Source: Victivallales bacterium (GTDB lineage: Bacteria > Verrucomicrobiota > Lentisphaeria > Oligosphaerales > Oligosphaeraceae). From it: 64,000 nucleotides of DNA. The position numbers were made by a program, and so were the translations under genes. The DNA lies in contig JAFXUD010000012.1 in assembly GCA_017535315.1 (NCBI GenBank), positions 186,001-250,000 of the forward strand, given 5' to 3'. Below the pieces are notes generated by a model. The model did not search any database, had not been told where the DNA came from, and saw only the letters and a program-made list of their open reading frames with translations. The first letter of the stretch is position 1; every line of letters begins with the position of its first letter. Below are positions 23,813 to 31,439 of this stretch, one piece after another.

Positions 23813-23923
23813 GAGGTAATTTCAAACTAGCGCGAAATGCGTTAAGAGATGGGCGCAGTGGCTAAGACAACACCAATGTGTTCATGTCGACGCGCATTTC
23901 GATGATAGTTTTGAAAGTACCTC
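23813..23923. mobile_element. MITE-like palindromic element, copy 3
   Basis: A 111-bp copy in inverted orientation to copies 1 and 2 on the chromosome, but in the same orientation relative to its downstream gene. Ends are GAGGTAATTTCAAAC and GTTTTGAAAGTACCTC. It ends 17 bp before the start of the first sulfur gene and would be part of its mRNA leader if transcription starts upstream. Confidence 0.85.
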
Positions 23924-23940
23924 AGAGGATTGAAGGACAA

Positions 23941-24852
23941 ATGAAGAAAGCACAGACATTATTCGACACGGTTGGGAATACGCCCCTACTGCGTCTGCCG
24001 TCCCTTGAAGGCGAGCTGAACGGCGTGGAGCTGTATGCGAAAGCGGAGTACTTCAATCCGACGGGTTCGGTGAAAGACCGTGCGGCAAAGGCAATGATTT
24101 TGGACGGGATAGAACGCGGCGCTCTAACCCACGACAAAACCATCATTGACGCTACGAGCGGCAACACGGGCATCGCGTATGCGGCTCTTGGCGCGGCACT
24201 AGGGTATAAAGTGACCTTGTGTCTGCCTGCGAATGCAACGGAGGAACGCAAAAAGCTGATGCGTCTTTACGGTGCGGAAATCATCGAGACGGATCCGCTG
24301 GAGAGTTCGGATGGCGCGTACAATGAGTGCCGTCGGCTGGTTGCAGAGCATCCCGAGAAGTATTTCTACCCCGACCAATACAACAACGATGCGAACTGGA
24401 AAGCGCATTTCAACGGGACGGCGTTGGAGATCTGGGAACAGACGGGGCATCGCGTAACTCATTTTGTGGCGGGCACGGGCACATCGGGGACCTTCATGGG
24501 AACCAGTCGCGGGCTGAAGCACCTGAATCCGCAGGTGAAGTCGGTTTTGATGCAGCCAGATTCTCCCTTCCATGGTCTGGAGGGGATGAAGCACATGGCT
24601 TCGACCATTCACCCTGGTTTCTTTGACGATTCCATTGCGGATATCAAGCTGGAGGTTTCGACGGAAGAGGCGCTGGCAATGACGCGACGCCTTGTCCGCG
24701 AGGAAGCGATTTTGGCGGGAATCAGCTCTGGCGCAAACGTCGCGGCTGCGTTGAAACTTGCAAAGACGCTTCCATCAGGAGATGTCGTGGTGACAGTGCT
24801 CTGCGACAATGGAAACCGCTATCTATCTTCTGATTTCTGGGAGGAAAAGTGA
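23941..24852 (+). CDS. cysM: PLP-dependent cysteine synthase, CysM/CysK type
   Basis: A 303-aa fold-type II PLP enzyme. The Schiff-base Lys is in NPTGSVKDRAA, the substrate loop is TSGNTGIA, the phosphate loop is GTGTSGTFMGT, and the C-terminus ends in GNRYLSSDFW as in the CysM/CysK family. It makes cysteine from an activated serine and a sulfur donor. An upstream frame through the palindromic element is ignored; ATG 23941 (MKKAQTL) is preceded by GAAGGA. The next genes encode Mec and CysO, so the donor is likely the CysO thiocarboxylate, as in the mycobacterial CysO-CysM-Mec route; CysK-type use of free sulfide cannot be excluded. Confidence 0.9.
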   Translation: MKKAQTLFDTVGNTPLLRLPSLEGELNGVELYAKAEYFNPTGSVKDRAAKAMILDGIERGALTHDKTIIDATSGNTGIAYAALGAALGYKVTLCLPANATEERKKLMRLYGAEIIETDPLESSDGAYNECRRLVAEHPEKYFYPDQYNNDANWKAHFNGTALEIWEQTGHRVTHFVAGTGTSGTFMGTSRGLKHLNPQVKSVLMQPDSPFHGLEGMKHMASTIHPGFFDDSIADIKLEVSTEEALAMTRRLVREEAILAGISSGANVAAALKLAKTLPSGDVVVTVLCDNGNRYLSSDFWEEK

Positions 24853-25277
24853 TGCTGAAACTGACAAGAAAAATAGATGAGGAAATCCGCAAGGCTGGTG
24901 CAGATGCCTATCCAAACGAGTGCTGTGGAATCTTGTTCGGGAACAACGAAGGGGATAACCATGTCGTGAAGGCGTTTCGTCCGATAGAAAACGCACGGGA
25001 AAGCTGCGAGCAGTATCATCGTTTCCTGATTACGGCGGAGGAGATGATGCAAGCTGAACTGGAAGCCCGCAGGAGTGGGGTGGAAATCGTCGGGTTCTAC
25101 CATTCGCATCCAGACCACCCTGCCCTACCCTCCGACTACGACCGCGAACACGCGCTGCCATTCTACTCGTACATCATTCTTCGCGTAGCACAAGGCAAGC
25201 CCGAGGAGATGACTAGCTGGCGGCTGCGGCCCAGCCGCGAAGCCTTTGACAATGAAACACTTGAAATCAAACCATAA
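24852..25277 (+). CDS. mec: JAMM/MPN+ zinc metallopeptidase (Mec type)
   Basis: A 141-aa JAMM-domain peptidase. Glu23 in YPNECCGIL is the general base, and H84-S-H86 followed by S94 and D97 fits the HxHx7Sx2D zinc motif. Mycobacterial Mec releases cysteine from the CysO-cysteine adduct, and relatives QbsD and HcyD trim residues after the Gly-Gly of carriers. Here the carrier ends in Gly-Gly-Cys, so this enzyme probably both matures it and frees product. The ATG at 24852 shares one base with the cysM stop (TGATG); a GTG three bases earlier is less likely. Confidence 0.92.
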   Translation: MLKLTRKIDEEIRKAGADAYPNECCGILFGNNEGDNHVVKAFRPIENARESCEQYHRFLITAEEMMQAELEARRSGVEIVGFYHSHPDHPALPSDYDREHALPFYSYIILRVAQGKPEEMTSWRLRPSREAFDNETLEIKP

Positions 25278-25292
25278 ACAAGGAGTACCATC

Positions 25293-25571
25293 ATGAGCGT
25301 TTCGATTCTGATTCCAACAGCATTGAGGTCTTTTGTGGACCGCAACTCCGAAGTCGAGGTGGAGGGCGGTACCGTTGGGGAGGCGCTTGCCAACCTGGCA
25401 GCCGAATACCCCGACCTGAAACACCAGATATACGAGGACGGCACAAAGCTTCGCGGCTTTGTGAATGTCTTCGTCGATGGAACGAACATCAAAAAGCTGA
25501 ACGGGCTTGAAACACAGGTTGTATCGGGGGCGACCGTGATGCTCGTGCCCGCCATCGCAGGAGGATGCTGA
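25293..25571 (+). CDS. cysO: ubiquitin-like sulfur carrier, CysO/ThiS/MoaD family, with encoded C-terminal Gly-Gly-Cys
   Basis: A 92-aa beta-grasp sulfur carrier. The conserved end is MLVPAIAGGC: the usual terminal Gly-Gly is followed by one extra Cys. Carriers of this type are adenylated at the last Gly and converted to a thiocarboxylate, so the extra Cys must be removed first, probably by the Mec peptidase encoded next door. The preceding gap is 15 bp with AAGGAG. The two Gly codons (GGAGGA) also serve as ribosome site for the next gene. Confidence 0.92.
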   Translation: MSVSILIPTALRSFVDRNSEVEVEGGTVGEALANLAAEYPDLKHQIYEDGTKLRGFVNVFVDGTNIKKLNGLETQVVSGATVMLVPAIAGGC

Positions 25572-25574
25572 AAC

Positions 25575-26756
25575 ATGAGCGAAGCCATACCAAGCATCAT
25601 ACCTGAAGAACGGTGGGGAGAGCTGACACATGACGAGCTCTCACGCTACAGCCGCCAGCTTCTTTTGTCCGAAATCGGCATCGAGGGGCAGCGAAAGCTC
25701 AAGGGGGCGAAAGTCCTGCTCGTCGGGACTGGCGGCCTTGGTGCGCCTCTTGCGCTCTATCTGGCAGCCGCAGGGGTGGGCACGCTTGGCCTTGTCGATT
25801 TCGATGAGGTCGATGCATCGAATCTCCACCGTCAGATCATCCACGGCACACGGGATGTGGGACGCCCGAAGGTCGCCTCCGCGCGGGACCGCATTCGTGC
25901 TCTGAACCCGCTAGTGAACGTCGTCACCTACAATGAACCTTTGAAGAGCGAGAACGCGCTGGAGATTATCCGCGAATATGACGTGGTAGCGGACGGGACG
26001 GACAACTATCCGACACGCTATCTGGTGAACGACGCATGCGTGCTTCTTGAAAAACCGAACGTCTATGGCTCGGTGTTCCAGTTCGAGGGGCAGGCGAGCG
26101 TCTTCTACGCCAAGCACGGGCCATGCTACCGCTGCCTCTATCGTGAACCGCCGCCACCAGGTTTGGTCCCCTCCTGCGCAGAAGGCGGCGTTCTGGGCGT
26201 TCTGCCAGGTATCATCGGGATGATACAGGCCAACGAGGTCATCAAACTCATCGTGGGCGGCGGCGACACGCTTGTGGGGCGGCTGTTGCTCTACGACGCC
26301 TGGAAGATGAGATTCCGCGAACTGAAACTGGAGAGCGACCCCGACTGCCCGATCTGCGGGAAGCATCCGACCATCACGAAGCTCATCGACTACGAGCAGT
26401 TCTGCGGTATGAGACGCCAGCAGGACGAGACTCCCGTGGAGTCCATCTCCGCGACTGAGCTGAAGCGGCGGTTCGACGCGGGCGAAGCCGTTCAGGTCAT
26501 CGATCTGCGTGAACCGCATGAGCGCGCGTACTTCAAGTTCCCGAATGCGAAGGCGGTTCCGCTTGGCCAGGTTGTCCGTCGCCAGGAGGAGCTTGACCCT
26601 TCCATCGACACGGTCTTCGTCTGCAAAATCGGACAGCGGAGCATCCTGGCCATACGCAATCTGTGCGAGGCGGGTTACCAAGGGCGGATGATGAACCTCC
26701 AGGACGGCGTTCAGGGGTGGATCAACGAGGTCGATCCGACTGCAAGGCAAATATGA
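25575..26756 (+). CDS. moeB: MoeB/ThiF-type E1-like adenylyltransferase fused to rhodanese
   Basis: A 393-aa two-domain enzyme. Residues ~20-265 are a ThiF/MoeB domain: nucleotide site GTGGLGAPLA, the DxxDASNLHRQ block, catalytic-type Cys in PSCAEGG (about 200), and CYRC plus CPIC pairs that can bind zinc. Residues ~290-393 are a rhodanese domain with the persulfide Cys in CKIGQRS (Cys350). The enzyme adenylates the carrier C-terminus and then supplies sulfur from its own persulfide, which could be loaded by the cysteine desulfurase encoded two genes on. A GGAGGA site nine bases upstream sets ATG 25575. Confidence 0.93.
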   Translation: MSEAIPSIIPEERWGELTHDELSRYSRQLLLSEIGIEGQRKLKGAKVLLVGTGGLGAPLALYLAAAGVGTLGLVDFDEVDASNLHRQIIHGTRDVGRPKVASARDRIRALNPLVNVVTYNEPLKSENALEIIREYDVVADGTDNYPTRYLVNDACVLLEKPNVYGSVFQFEGQASVFYAKHGPCYRCLYREPPPPGLVPSCAEGGVLGVLPGIIGMIQANEVIKLIVGGGDTLVGRLLLYDAWKMRFRELKLESDPDCPICGKHPTITKLIDYEQFCGMRRQQDETPVESISATELKRRFDAGEAVQVIDLREPHERAYFKFPNAKAVPLGQVVRRQEELDPSIDTVFVCKIGQRSILAIRNLCEAGYQGRMMNLQDGVQGWINEVDPTARQI

Positions 26757-26799
26757 TTTTTTCGTGAACCGAAACAAATAACTGAAAGGAAGCAAGAAC

Positions 26800-27756
26800 A
26801 TGTCCGACGAAATCAAAATCAACGCATTAGGGAAAAATGCCGCCTATCAACTGGCGGATGTCACGAAAACCAGACCGCAATTCGGGATGCTGACACCGAA
26901 GTGGCTCTCACGGTTCCTGGAGTTCAAGGGACTGGATGCTGGTATCTACCGCGTCAACCGCGTAAAGGAAGGCGCAACACCACTTGAAGTACTCTGCAGC
27001 TCCAAGCCGAAGAGCGACATCATCCCGCAGGGCTTTGTGGATTATGAGCAGAAGCCCCGCGAATACATCCTCAACTCCATCTCCACCATCATCAACGTCA
27101 ACACGCAGGTGCAGGACGTGTTCAGTTCGCCCTACGACCAGGCCAAGGAACAGCTTGCGCTGGCAGTGGAGAGTCTTCGCGAACGCCAGGAAAGCCAGCT
27201 TATCAACAACGACGACTACGGCCTTTTGAAGAACGTGGTGGATTCCCAGCGCATCCAGCCGCATAATGCAGTCGGTGCTCCCACTCCTGACGACCTGGAC
27301 GAGCTCATCTCCAAGGTGTGGAAGGAGCCGTCCTTCTTCTTGGCGCATCCGCGAGCCATCGCAGCATTCGAACGTGAATGTACGCGGCGTGGCGTACCTC
27401 CTGTGACCGCGAACATCAATGGCGGAACCTTCATTCTCTGGCGCGGCATCCCCTTGATTCCGTCCGACAAGATGTTGGTAGATGGGCTGAAAACCCCTAA
27501 GTCCCAGAGCGGCAAGACGAACATTCTGCTGATTCGCACGGGCGAGACGAAGCGCGGCGTGGTCGGTTTGTACCAGAGCGGTCTGCAGGGCGAGCATTCG
27601 CGTGGTCTATCCATCCGCTTCCGCGGCATAGACGACAAGGGTGTCGCATCCTACCTGCTGTCGCTCTACTGCTCTGCGGCGATTCTTGCAGACGACGCCA
27701 TCGCGGTGCTTGAAGACGTGGAGGTAGGTGAATACTATGACTACAGCAGGGACTAA
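26800..27756 (+). CDS. family 2A encapsulin shell protein (SrpI-like)
   Basis: A 318-aa protein I recognise as a family 2A encapsulin, an HK97-fold protein that builds hollow nanocompartments around cysteine desulfurase. It shows the family's N-arm, the TQVQDVFSSPYDQAKEQLAL segment, DLDELISKVWKEPSFFLAHP, and the tail with LLSLYCSAAILADDAIAVLE. No cyclic-nucleotide-binding insertion, which marks family 2B, is present. The next gene encodes a desulfurase with the long disordered N-terminus known to load such cargo. A GAAAGGA ribosome site precedes ATG 26800. The nearest well-known relative is cyanobacterial SrpI. Confidence 0.9.
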   Translation: MSDEIKINALGKNAAYQLADVTKTRPQFGMLTPKWLSRFLEFKGLDAGIYRVNRVKEGATPLEVLCSSKPKSDIIPQGFVDYEQKPREYILNSISTIINVNTQVQDVFSSPYDQAKEQLALAVESLRERQESQLINNDDYGLLKNVVDSQRIQPHNAVGAPTPDDLDELISKVWKEPSFFLAHPRAIAAFERECTRRGVPPVTANINGGTFILWRGIPLIPSDKMLVDGLKTPKSQSGKTNILLIRTGETKRGVVGLYQSGLQGEHSRGLSIRFRGIDDKGVASYLLSLYCSAAILADDAIAVLEDVEVGEYYDYSRD

Positions 27757-29233
27757 TTTGAATCCAGCCGCAGCAGGTCTGCCCAGCGAAGGACAGTTGC
27801 TGGCCTGGGCCGCCGAACTGGAAGTGGCACCGCAGGCCGTGCCAGCGGTATCCACGGGGACAGATTGGGCGCAAATCGCCACCGATCTCCTCCACGATGC
27901 ATCAGCCGCGCCATCTGAGGCCTACTCGCCGACGCTAGTCTCTGCATCAAAGGCCACAGATGCGCCCTCGCAGGGGATGTCCACAGCTTCGAAGGCGGTG
28001 ACACGTTCACGGGCGACAATCGGTTCAACACCCGTTGAAAAGCTCCGCGCGGATTTTCCGATTCTGCAGGAGCCGCTCAGTTCGGGCAAACGGCTGGTAT
28101 GGTTCGACAATGGTGCGACGACGCAGCGTCCGCAGCAGGTCATTGACCGCATAGCCTACTACTACTCGCACGAGAACTCCAACGTCCATCGTGGGGCGCA
28201 TGAGCTGGCTGCACGCTCGACAGATGCATACGAGAACGCGCGTTCGACCGTGGCGAAATTCCTGGGTGCAGGCAACGCGAAGGAGATCGTGTTCGTCCGT
28301 GGCACGACCGAGGGCATCAACCTGGTTGCGCAGAGTTACGTGCGTCCTCTGCTTCGTCCTGGCGATGAAATCATTCTCTCCATTCTGGAACACCATGCGA
28401 ACATCGTTCCCTGGCAGATGATAGCGGCTGCAACGGGTGCGAAGATACGCGTCATTCCAGTCGATAAGGACGGGCAGCTCATCCTCTCCGAATACACGAA
28501 GCTCTTCAACGAACACACGCGATTCGTCTCCGTCACGCACGTCTCCAATGTACTCGGCACGGTCACGCCCGTCGAGGAGCTTGTCGCCATCGCCCATGCG
28601 CACGGCGTGCGCATCTTGATTGACGGTGCGCAGTCCGTCGCGCATATACCTGTCAACGTGACCGCTCTTGACCCTGATTTTTATGTGTTTTCGGGGCATA
28701 AGGTCTTCGGTCCGAATGGAATCGGCGCGGTCTATGGCAGAACAGACGCACTTGAGGAGGCGCAGCCCTACCAGGGCGGCGGCAACATGATAGCGGACGT
28801 CACCTTCGAGCGCACCATTTACCAGGCAGCTCCGAATAAGTTCGAGGCTGGCACGGGCAGCATTGCTGACGCGGTCGGTCTTGGCACCGCCCTTGAATAC
28901 ATGATGAAGCTTGGCATGGCGAATGTCGCTGCATACGAACACGAACTGACACAATACGGCATGTCGCGCCTGGCGGCGGTGCCTGGATTGCACCTGATTG
29001 GGACGGCGAGCGGCAAATCAGGTGTGCTCTCATTCGTGCTGGACAACCACGACATCGTGTCTGTCGGAAAGTATCTGGACGGGCAGGGCATCGCGGTCCG
29101 CGCAGGTCACCACTGCGCACAGCCTATCCTGCGGCATTACGGCTTGGAAGGCACGGTGCGACCCGTGCTGGCATTCTACAACACGCCCGAGGAAATCGAC
29201 CTGCTGGCAGAGGCGCTGACGCGTCTTTCCTAA
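27737..29233 (+). CDS. sufS: cysteine desulfurase, SufS type, with N-terminal encapsulin-loading extension
   Basis: A 498-aa PLP enzyme. Residues ~100-498 are a group II (SufS/CsdA) desulfurase: Schiff-base Lys322 in FSGHKVFGP and persulfide Cys460 in RAGHHCAQP. It takes sulfur from cysteine and leaves alanine. Residues 1-~95 are an Ala/Ser/Pro-rich extension absent from ordinary SufS, with two amphipathic patches, GQLLAWAAELEV and DWAQIATDLLHDA, the layout expected of a family 2A encapsulin cargo-loading region. ATG 27737 overlaps the shell gene by 20 bp and has GGAGG upstream, which ties shell and cargo production together. No SufBCD genes are near. Confidence 0.93.
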   Translation: MTTAGTNLNPAAAGLPSEGQLLAWAAELEVAPQAVPAVSTGTDWAQIATDLLHDASAAPSEAYSPTLVSASKATDAPSQGMSTASKAVTRSRATIGSTPVEKLRADFPILQEPLSSGKRLVWFDNGATTQRPQQVIDRIAYYYSHENSNVHRGAHELAARSTDAYENARSTVAKFLGAGNAKEIVFVRGTTEGINLVAQSYVRPLLRPGDEIILSILEHHANIVPWQMIAAATGAKIRVIPVDKDGQLILSEYTKLFNEHTRFVSVTHVSNVLGTVTPVEELVAIAHAHGVRILIDGAQSVAHIPVNVTALDPDFYVFSGHKVFGPNGIGAVYGRTDALEEAQPYQGGGNMIADVTFERTIYQAAPNKFEAGTGSIADAVGLGTALEYMMKLGMANVAAYEHELTQYGMSRLAAVPGLHLIGTASGKSGVLSFVLDNHDIVSVGKYLDGQGIAVRAGHHCAQPILRHYGLEGTVRPVLAFYNTPEEIDLLAEALTRLS

Positions 29234-29248
29234 TCAAGGAGATACTGC

Positions 29249-30184
29249 ATGAGCCACAAGATAGATGACTTACTAGAGGCGGTGCTGGAGAGTTACTCAC
29301 TGCATCCCCATATCGGGAAAATCGGTGAGACGCAGTTCCCGAAACGCGAGCGGATTCTGGAGGCACTGAAGAAATTGCAGTACGTCATCTTCCCAGGCTT
29401 CTTTGACCAGAAGGAGCTTCGGAGCGATAACATCCGCTTCTACACGGGGCAGTTGCTTGAGGAAATCCGTGAGACGCTGCTGGAACAGGTTGCCAAGACC
29501 CTCCATCTGTTCAAGGAGGAATACCGCCAGGCGACGGACGAGGAGGTCCAAAAGCGCAGCGAGGAGATCGTGGAGGCGTTTTTAGGTGCGATACCTAAGA
29601 TTCGCGAATACCTCGCCACGGACATAGAGGCCGCCTACGAGGGCGACCCTGCTGCGTTCAGCCGCGACGAGGTGATTTCCTCGTATCCAGGCATCTATGC
29701 GACGATGGTAAACAGGATTGCCCACGAGCTATATGAGCTTGGCGTTCCGCTGATTCCGCGCGTCATGACGGAACATGCCCACAGCGTCACAGGGATTGAC
29801 ATCCATCCAGGCGCGAAGTTAGGGAGGTATTTCTTCATTGACCACGGAACGGGCATCGTGATTGGCGAGACGGCTGAAATTGGCGAACACGCCAAAATCT
29901 ACCAAGGCGTTACGTTGGGGGCGCTTTCGACACGTGGCGGCCAGCAGCTGAAGGGGCAGAAACGGCATCCGACCGTCGAGGACGATGTGACCATCTACTC
30001 GGGCGCTTCCATCCTCGGCGGCGAGACGTTGATTGGAGGCGGCGTTGTGATTGGCGGCAATGCGTTCGTGACAAAGTCCGTCCCCGAACAGACGCGCGTC
30101 AGCGCCAAGATGCCTGAACTTCAGTTCAAGCGCAATGAAAACGTTGAGTTCCAGAATGGCGAGTTCCTGACATACGAGATTTGA
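29249..30184 (+). CDS. epsC: serine O-acetyltransferase, EpsC type
   Basis: A 311-aa acetyltransferase. The N-terminal ~180 residues are helical as in long serine acetyltransferases, and the C-terminal part has left-handed beta-helix hexapeptides (IHPGAKLGRYFFIDHGTGIV, then IGETAEIGEHAKIY), with the catalytic His in FIDHGTG. It makes O-acetylserine, the activated substrate for the cysteine synthase at the head of this operon. EpsC-type enzymes are frequent neighbours of family 2A encapsulins. AAGGAGA precedes ATG 29249. Confidence 0.92.
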   Translation: MSHKIDDLLEAVLESYSLHPHIGKIGETQFPKRERILEALKKLQYVIFPGFFDQKELRSDNIRFYTGQLLEEIRETLLEQVAKTLHLFKEEYRQATDEEVQKRSEEIVEAFLGAIPKIREYLATDIEAAYEGDPAAFSRDEVISSYPGIYATMVNRIAHELYELGVPLIPRVMTEHAHSVTGIDIHPGAKLGRYFFIDHGTGIVIGETAEIGEHAKIYQGVTLGALSTRGGQQLKGQKRHPTVEDDVTIYSGASILGGETLIGGGVVIGGNAFVTKSVPEQTRVSAKMPELQFKRNENVEFQNGEFLTYEI

Positions 30185-30201
30185 TTCAAACGGTGAAATC
30201 A

Positions 30202-31341
30202 ATGTACGAAAAAGAGACGATATGCGTTCATCCAGCACGATGTCCCGAAACGGGCTATGGTGCGATTGCGACGCCGATTTACCAGTCGGCGACCTTTGTG
30301 CATGAGGGGCTGGACAAGGAGTCCGAATACAGTTATTCCCGCCTTCAGAATCCGACGCGAGCCGCCTTAGAGGCCAGAGTTGCGGAATTGGAAGGGGGCG
30401 TGGATGCCATCGCCTTCGCAAGTGGTATGGCTGCCGAGGCAACGCTGATGAATCTCTTTGAATCTAATGGACATGTCATCGCAGGAGACGACCTCTATGG
30501 TGGCACGCTACGGTTGTTCAGGCAGGTATCAACGCCCGCAGGAATACGCTTCGATTTCACGGACACGACAGTTCCAGAAAATATCCGTATGTGTCTTCAG
30601 CCAGACACAAAGGCTATCTATGTGGAAACTCCCAGCAACCCGACCATGCAGGTCACGGACATCGCCGCCGTGGCGAAGATTGCACATGCGGTCGGTGCTC
30701 TGTTGATTGTCGATAACACCTTCCTTTCGCCGATCTTTCAACGTCCGTTGGAATTGGGAGCGGACATCGTTGTGCATAGCGGAACGAAATATCTTGGCGG
30801 ACACAATGACACACTGGCTGGCTTTCTGGTTGTGAAGAAGCAGGAAATCGCCGAAAAACTGCGATACTACGCCAAGACAATTGGAGCAGGACTGGCGCCG
30901 TTTGACTGTTTCCTGTTGGAAAGGGGCATCAAGACGCTGGCTGTACGCCTTGAAAAGCAAGCTGTAAATGCGGAGAAAATCGCTCATTGGCTGCGTCAGC
31001 GCCCTGAGGTCAGGAAAGTCTATTACATCGGCTTCACCGACCATCCTGGCTATGCTGTAACCAGGCGTCAGTGCAGTGGATTTGGGGGGATGCTTTCCAT
31101 GGAAGTAGATTCTCCTGATACCGCACGAAAACTGTTGCGCGAGGTCAAACTCTTCCAGTATGCAGAGAGTCTTGGCGGTGTCGATAGCCTCATTACCTAT
31201 CCGATGTGCCAGACACATGCCGATGTTCCCGAAGCCGAACGTCTCAAACGCGGCATCAATGACCGCTTCCTCCGCATCTCCGTTGGCATCGAAAACGCGA
31301 ATGACCTAATCTTTGACCTCAAGCAGGCTCTAGAGGCCTAG
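30202..31341 (+). CDS. metB: Cys/Met-metabolism PLP enzyme (cystathionine gamma-synthase/gamma-lyase type)
   Basis: A 379-aa fold-type I PLP enzyme. The Schiff-base Lys is in HSGTKYLGGH (about 196), PLP contacts are in FASGMAAEA and VDNTFLSP, and RISVGIE closes the family signature. Members include cystathionine gamma-synthase, gamma-lyases and O-acylhomoserine sulfhydrylases, and sequence alone does not decide. In this operon it may carry cysteine sulfur into cystathionine or homocysteine. TTG 30181, GTG 30193 and ATG 30202 are possible starts; ATG fits family alignment best, though no strong ribosome site is seen. The first two would overlap or touch epsC. Confidence 0.85.
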   Translation: MYEKETICVHPARCPETGYGAIATPIYQSATFVHEGLDKESEYSYSRLQNPTRAALEARVAELEGGVDAIAFASGMAAEATLMNLFESNGHVIAGDDLYGGTLRLFRQVSTPAGIRFDFTDTTVPENIRMCLQPDTKAIYVETPSNPTMQVTDIAAVAKIAHAVGALLIVDNTFLSPIFQRPLELGADIVVHSGTKYLGGHNDTLAGFLVVKKQEIAEKLRYYAKTIGAGLAPFDCFLLERGIKTLAVRLEKQAVNAEKIAHWLRQRPEVRKVYYIGFTDHPGYAVTRRQCSGFGGMLSMEVDSPDTARKLLREVKLFQYAESLGGVDSLITYPMCQTHADVPEAERLKRGINDRFLRISVGIENANDLIFDLKQALEA

Positions 31342-31343
31342 TG

Positions 31344-31439
31344 GTTAGGGGGGTAGGGATTAGGGGTTAGGGGTTAGAATAATAGGCGTTTTCCTACCCC
31401 CTAATCCCTACCCCCTAATCCCTACCCCCTAATCCCTAG
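31344..31439. repeat. G/C-rich 14-bp tandem repeats facing each other
   Basis: Between two convergent genes lies a G-rich arm (GGTTAGGGGGGTAGGGATTA and variants, 31344-31378) and a complementary C-rich arm of three perfect 14-bp repeats, CCTACCCCCTAATC, at 31393-31434 plus CCTAG. They form a large hairpin with a ~14-base loop and could act as a two-way terminator. Each strand has G-runs able to form a quadruplex. The C-rich arm encodes the last residues and stop of the PatB-like gene. Confidence 0.85.

Noticed and set aside
25911-26822. 303-aa minus-strand frame
   Set aside because: Antisense to the MoeB-rhodanese gene, which has intact catalytic motifs and good ribosome sites.
28025-28993. 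322-aa minus-strand frame
   Set aside because: Antisense to the desulfurase gene; composition is that of a reversed coding strand.
31344-31439. Considered a telomere or chromosome end because of TTAGGG-like words
   Set aside because: It lies between two intact genes inside continuous sequence; it is a local inverted tandem repeat.
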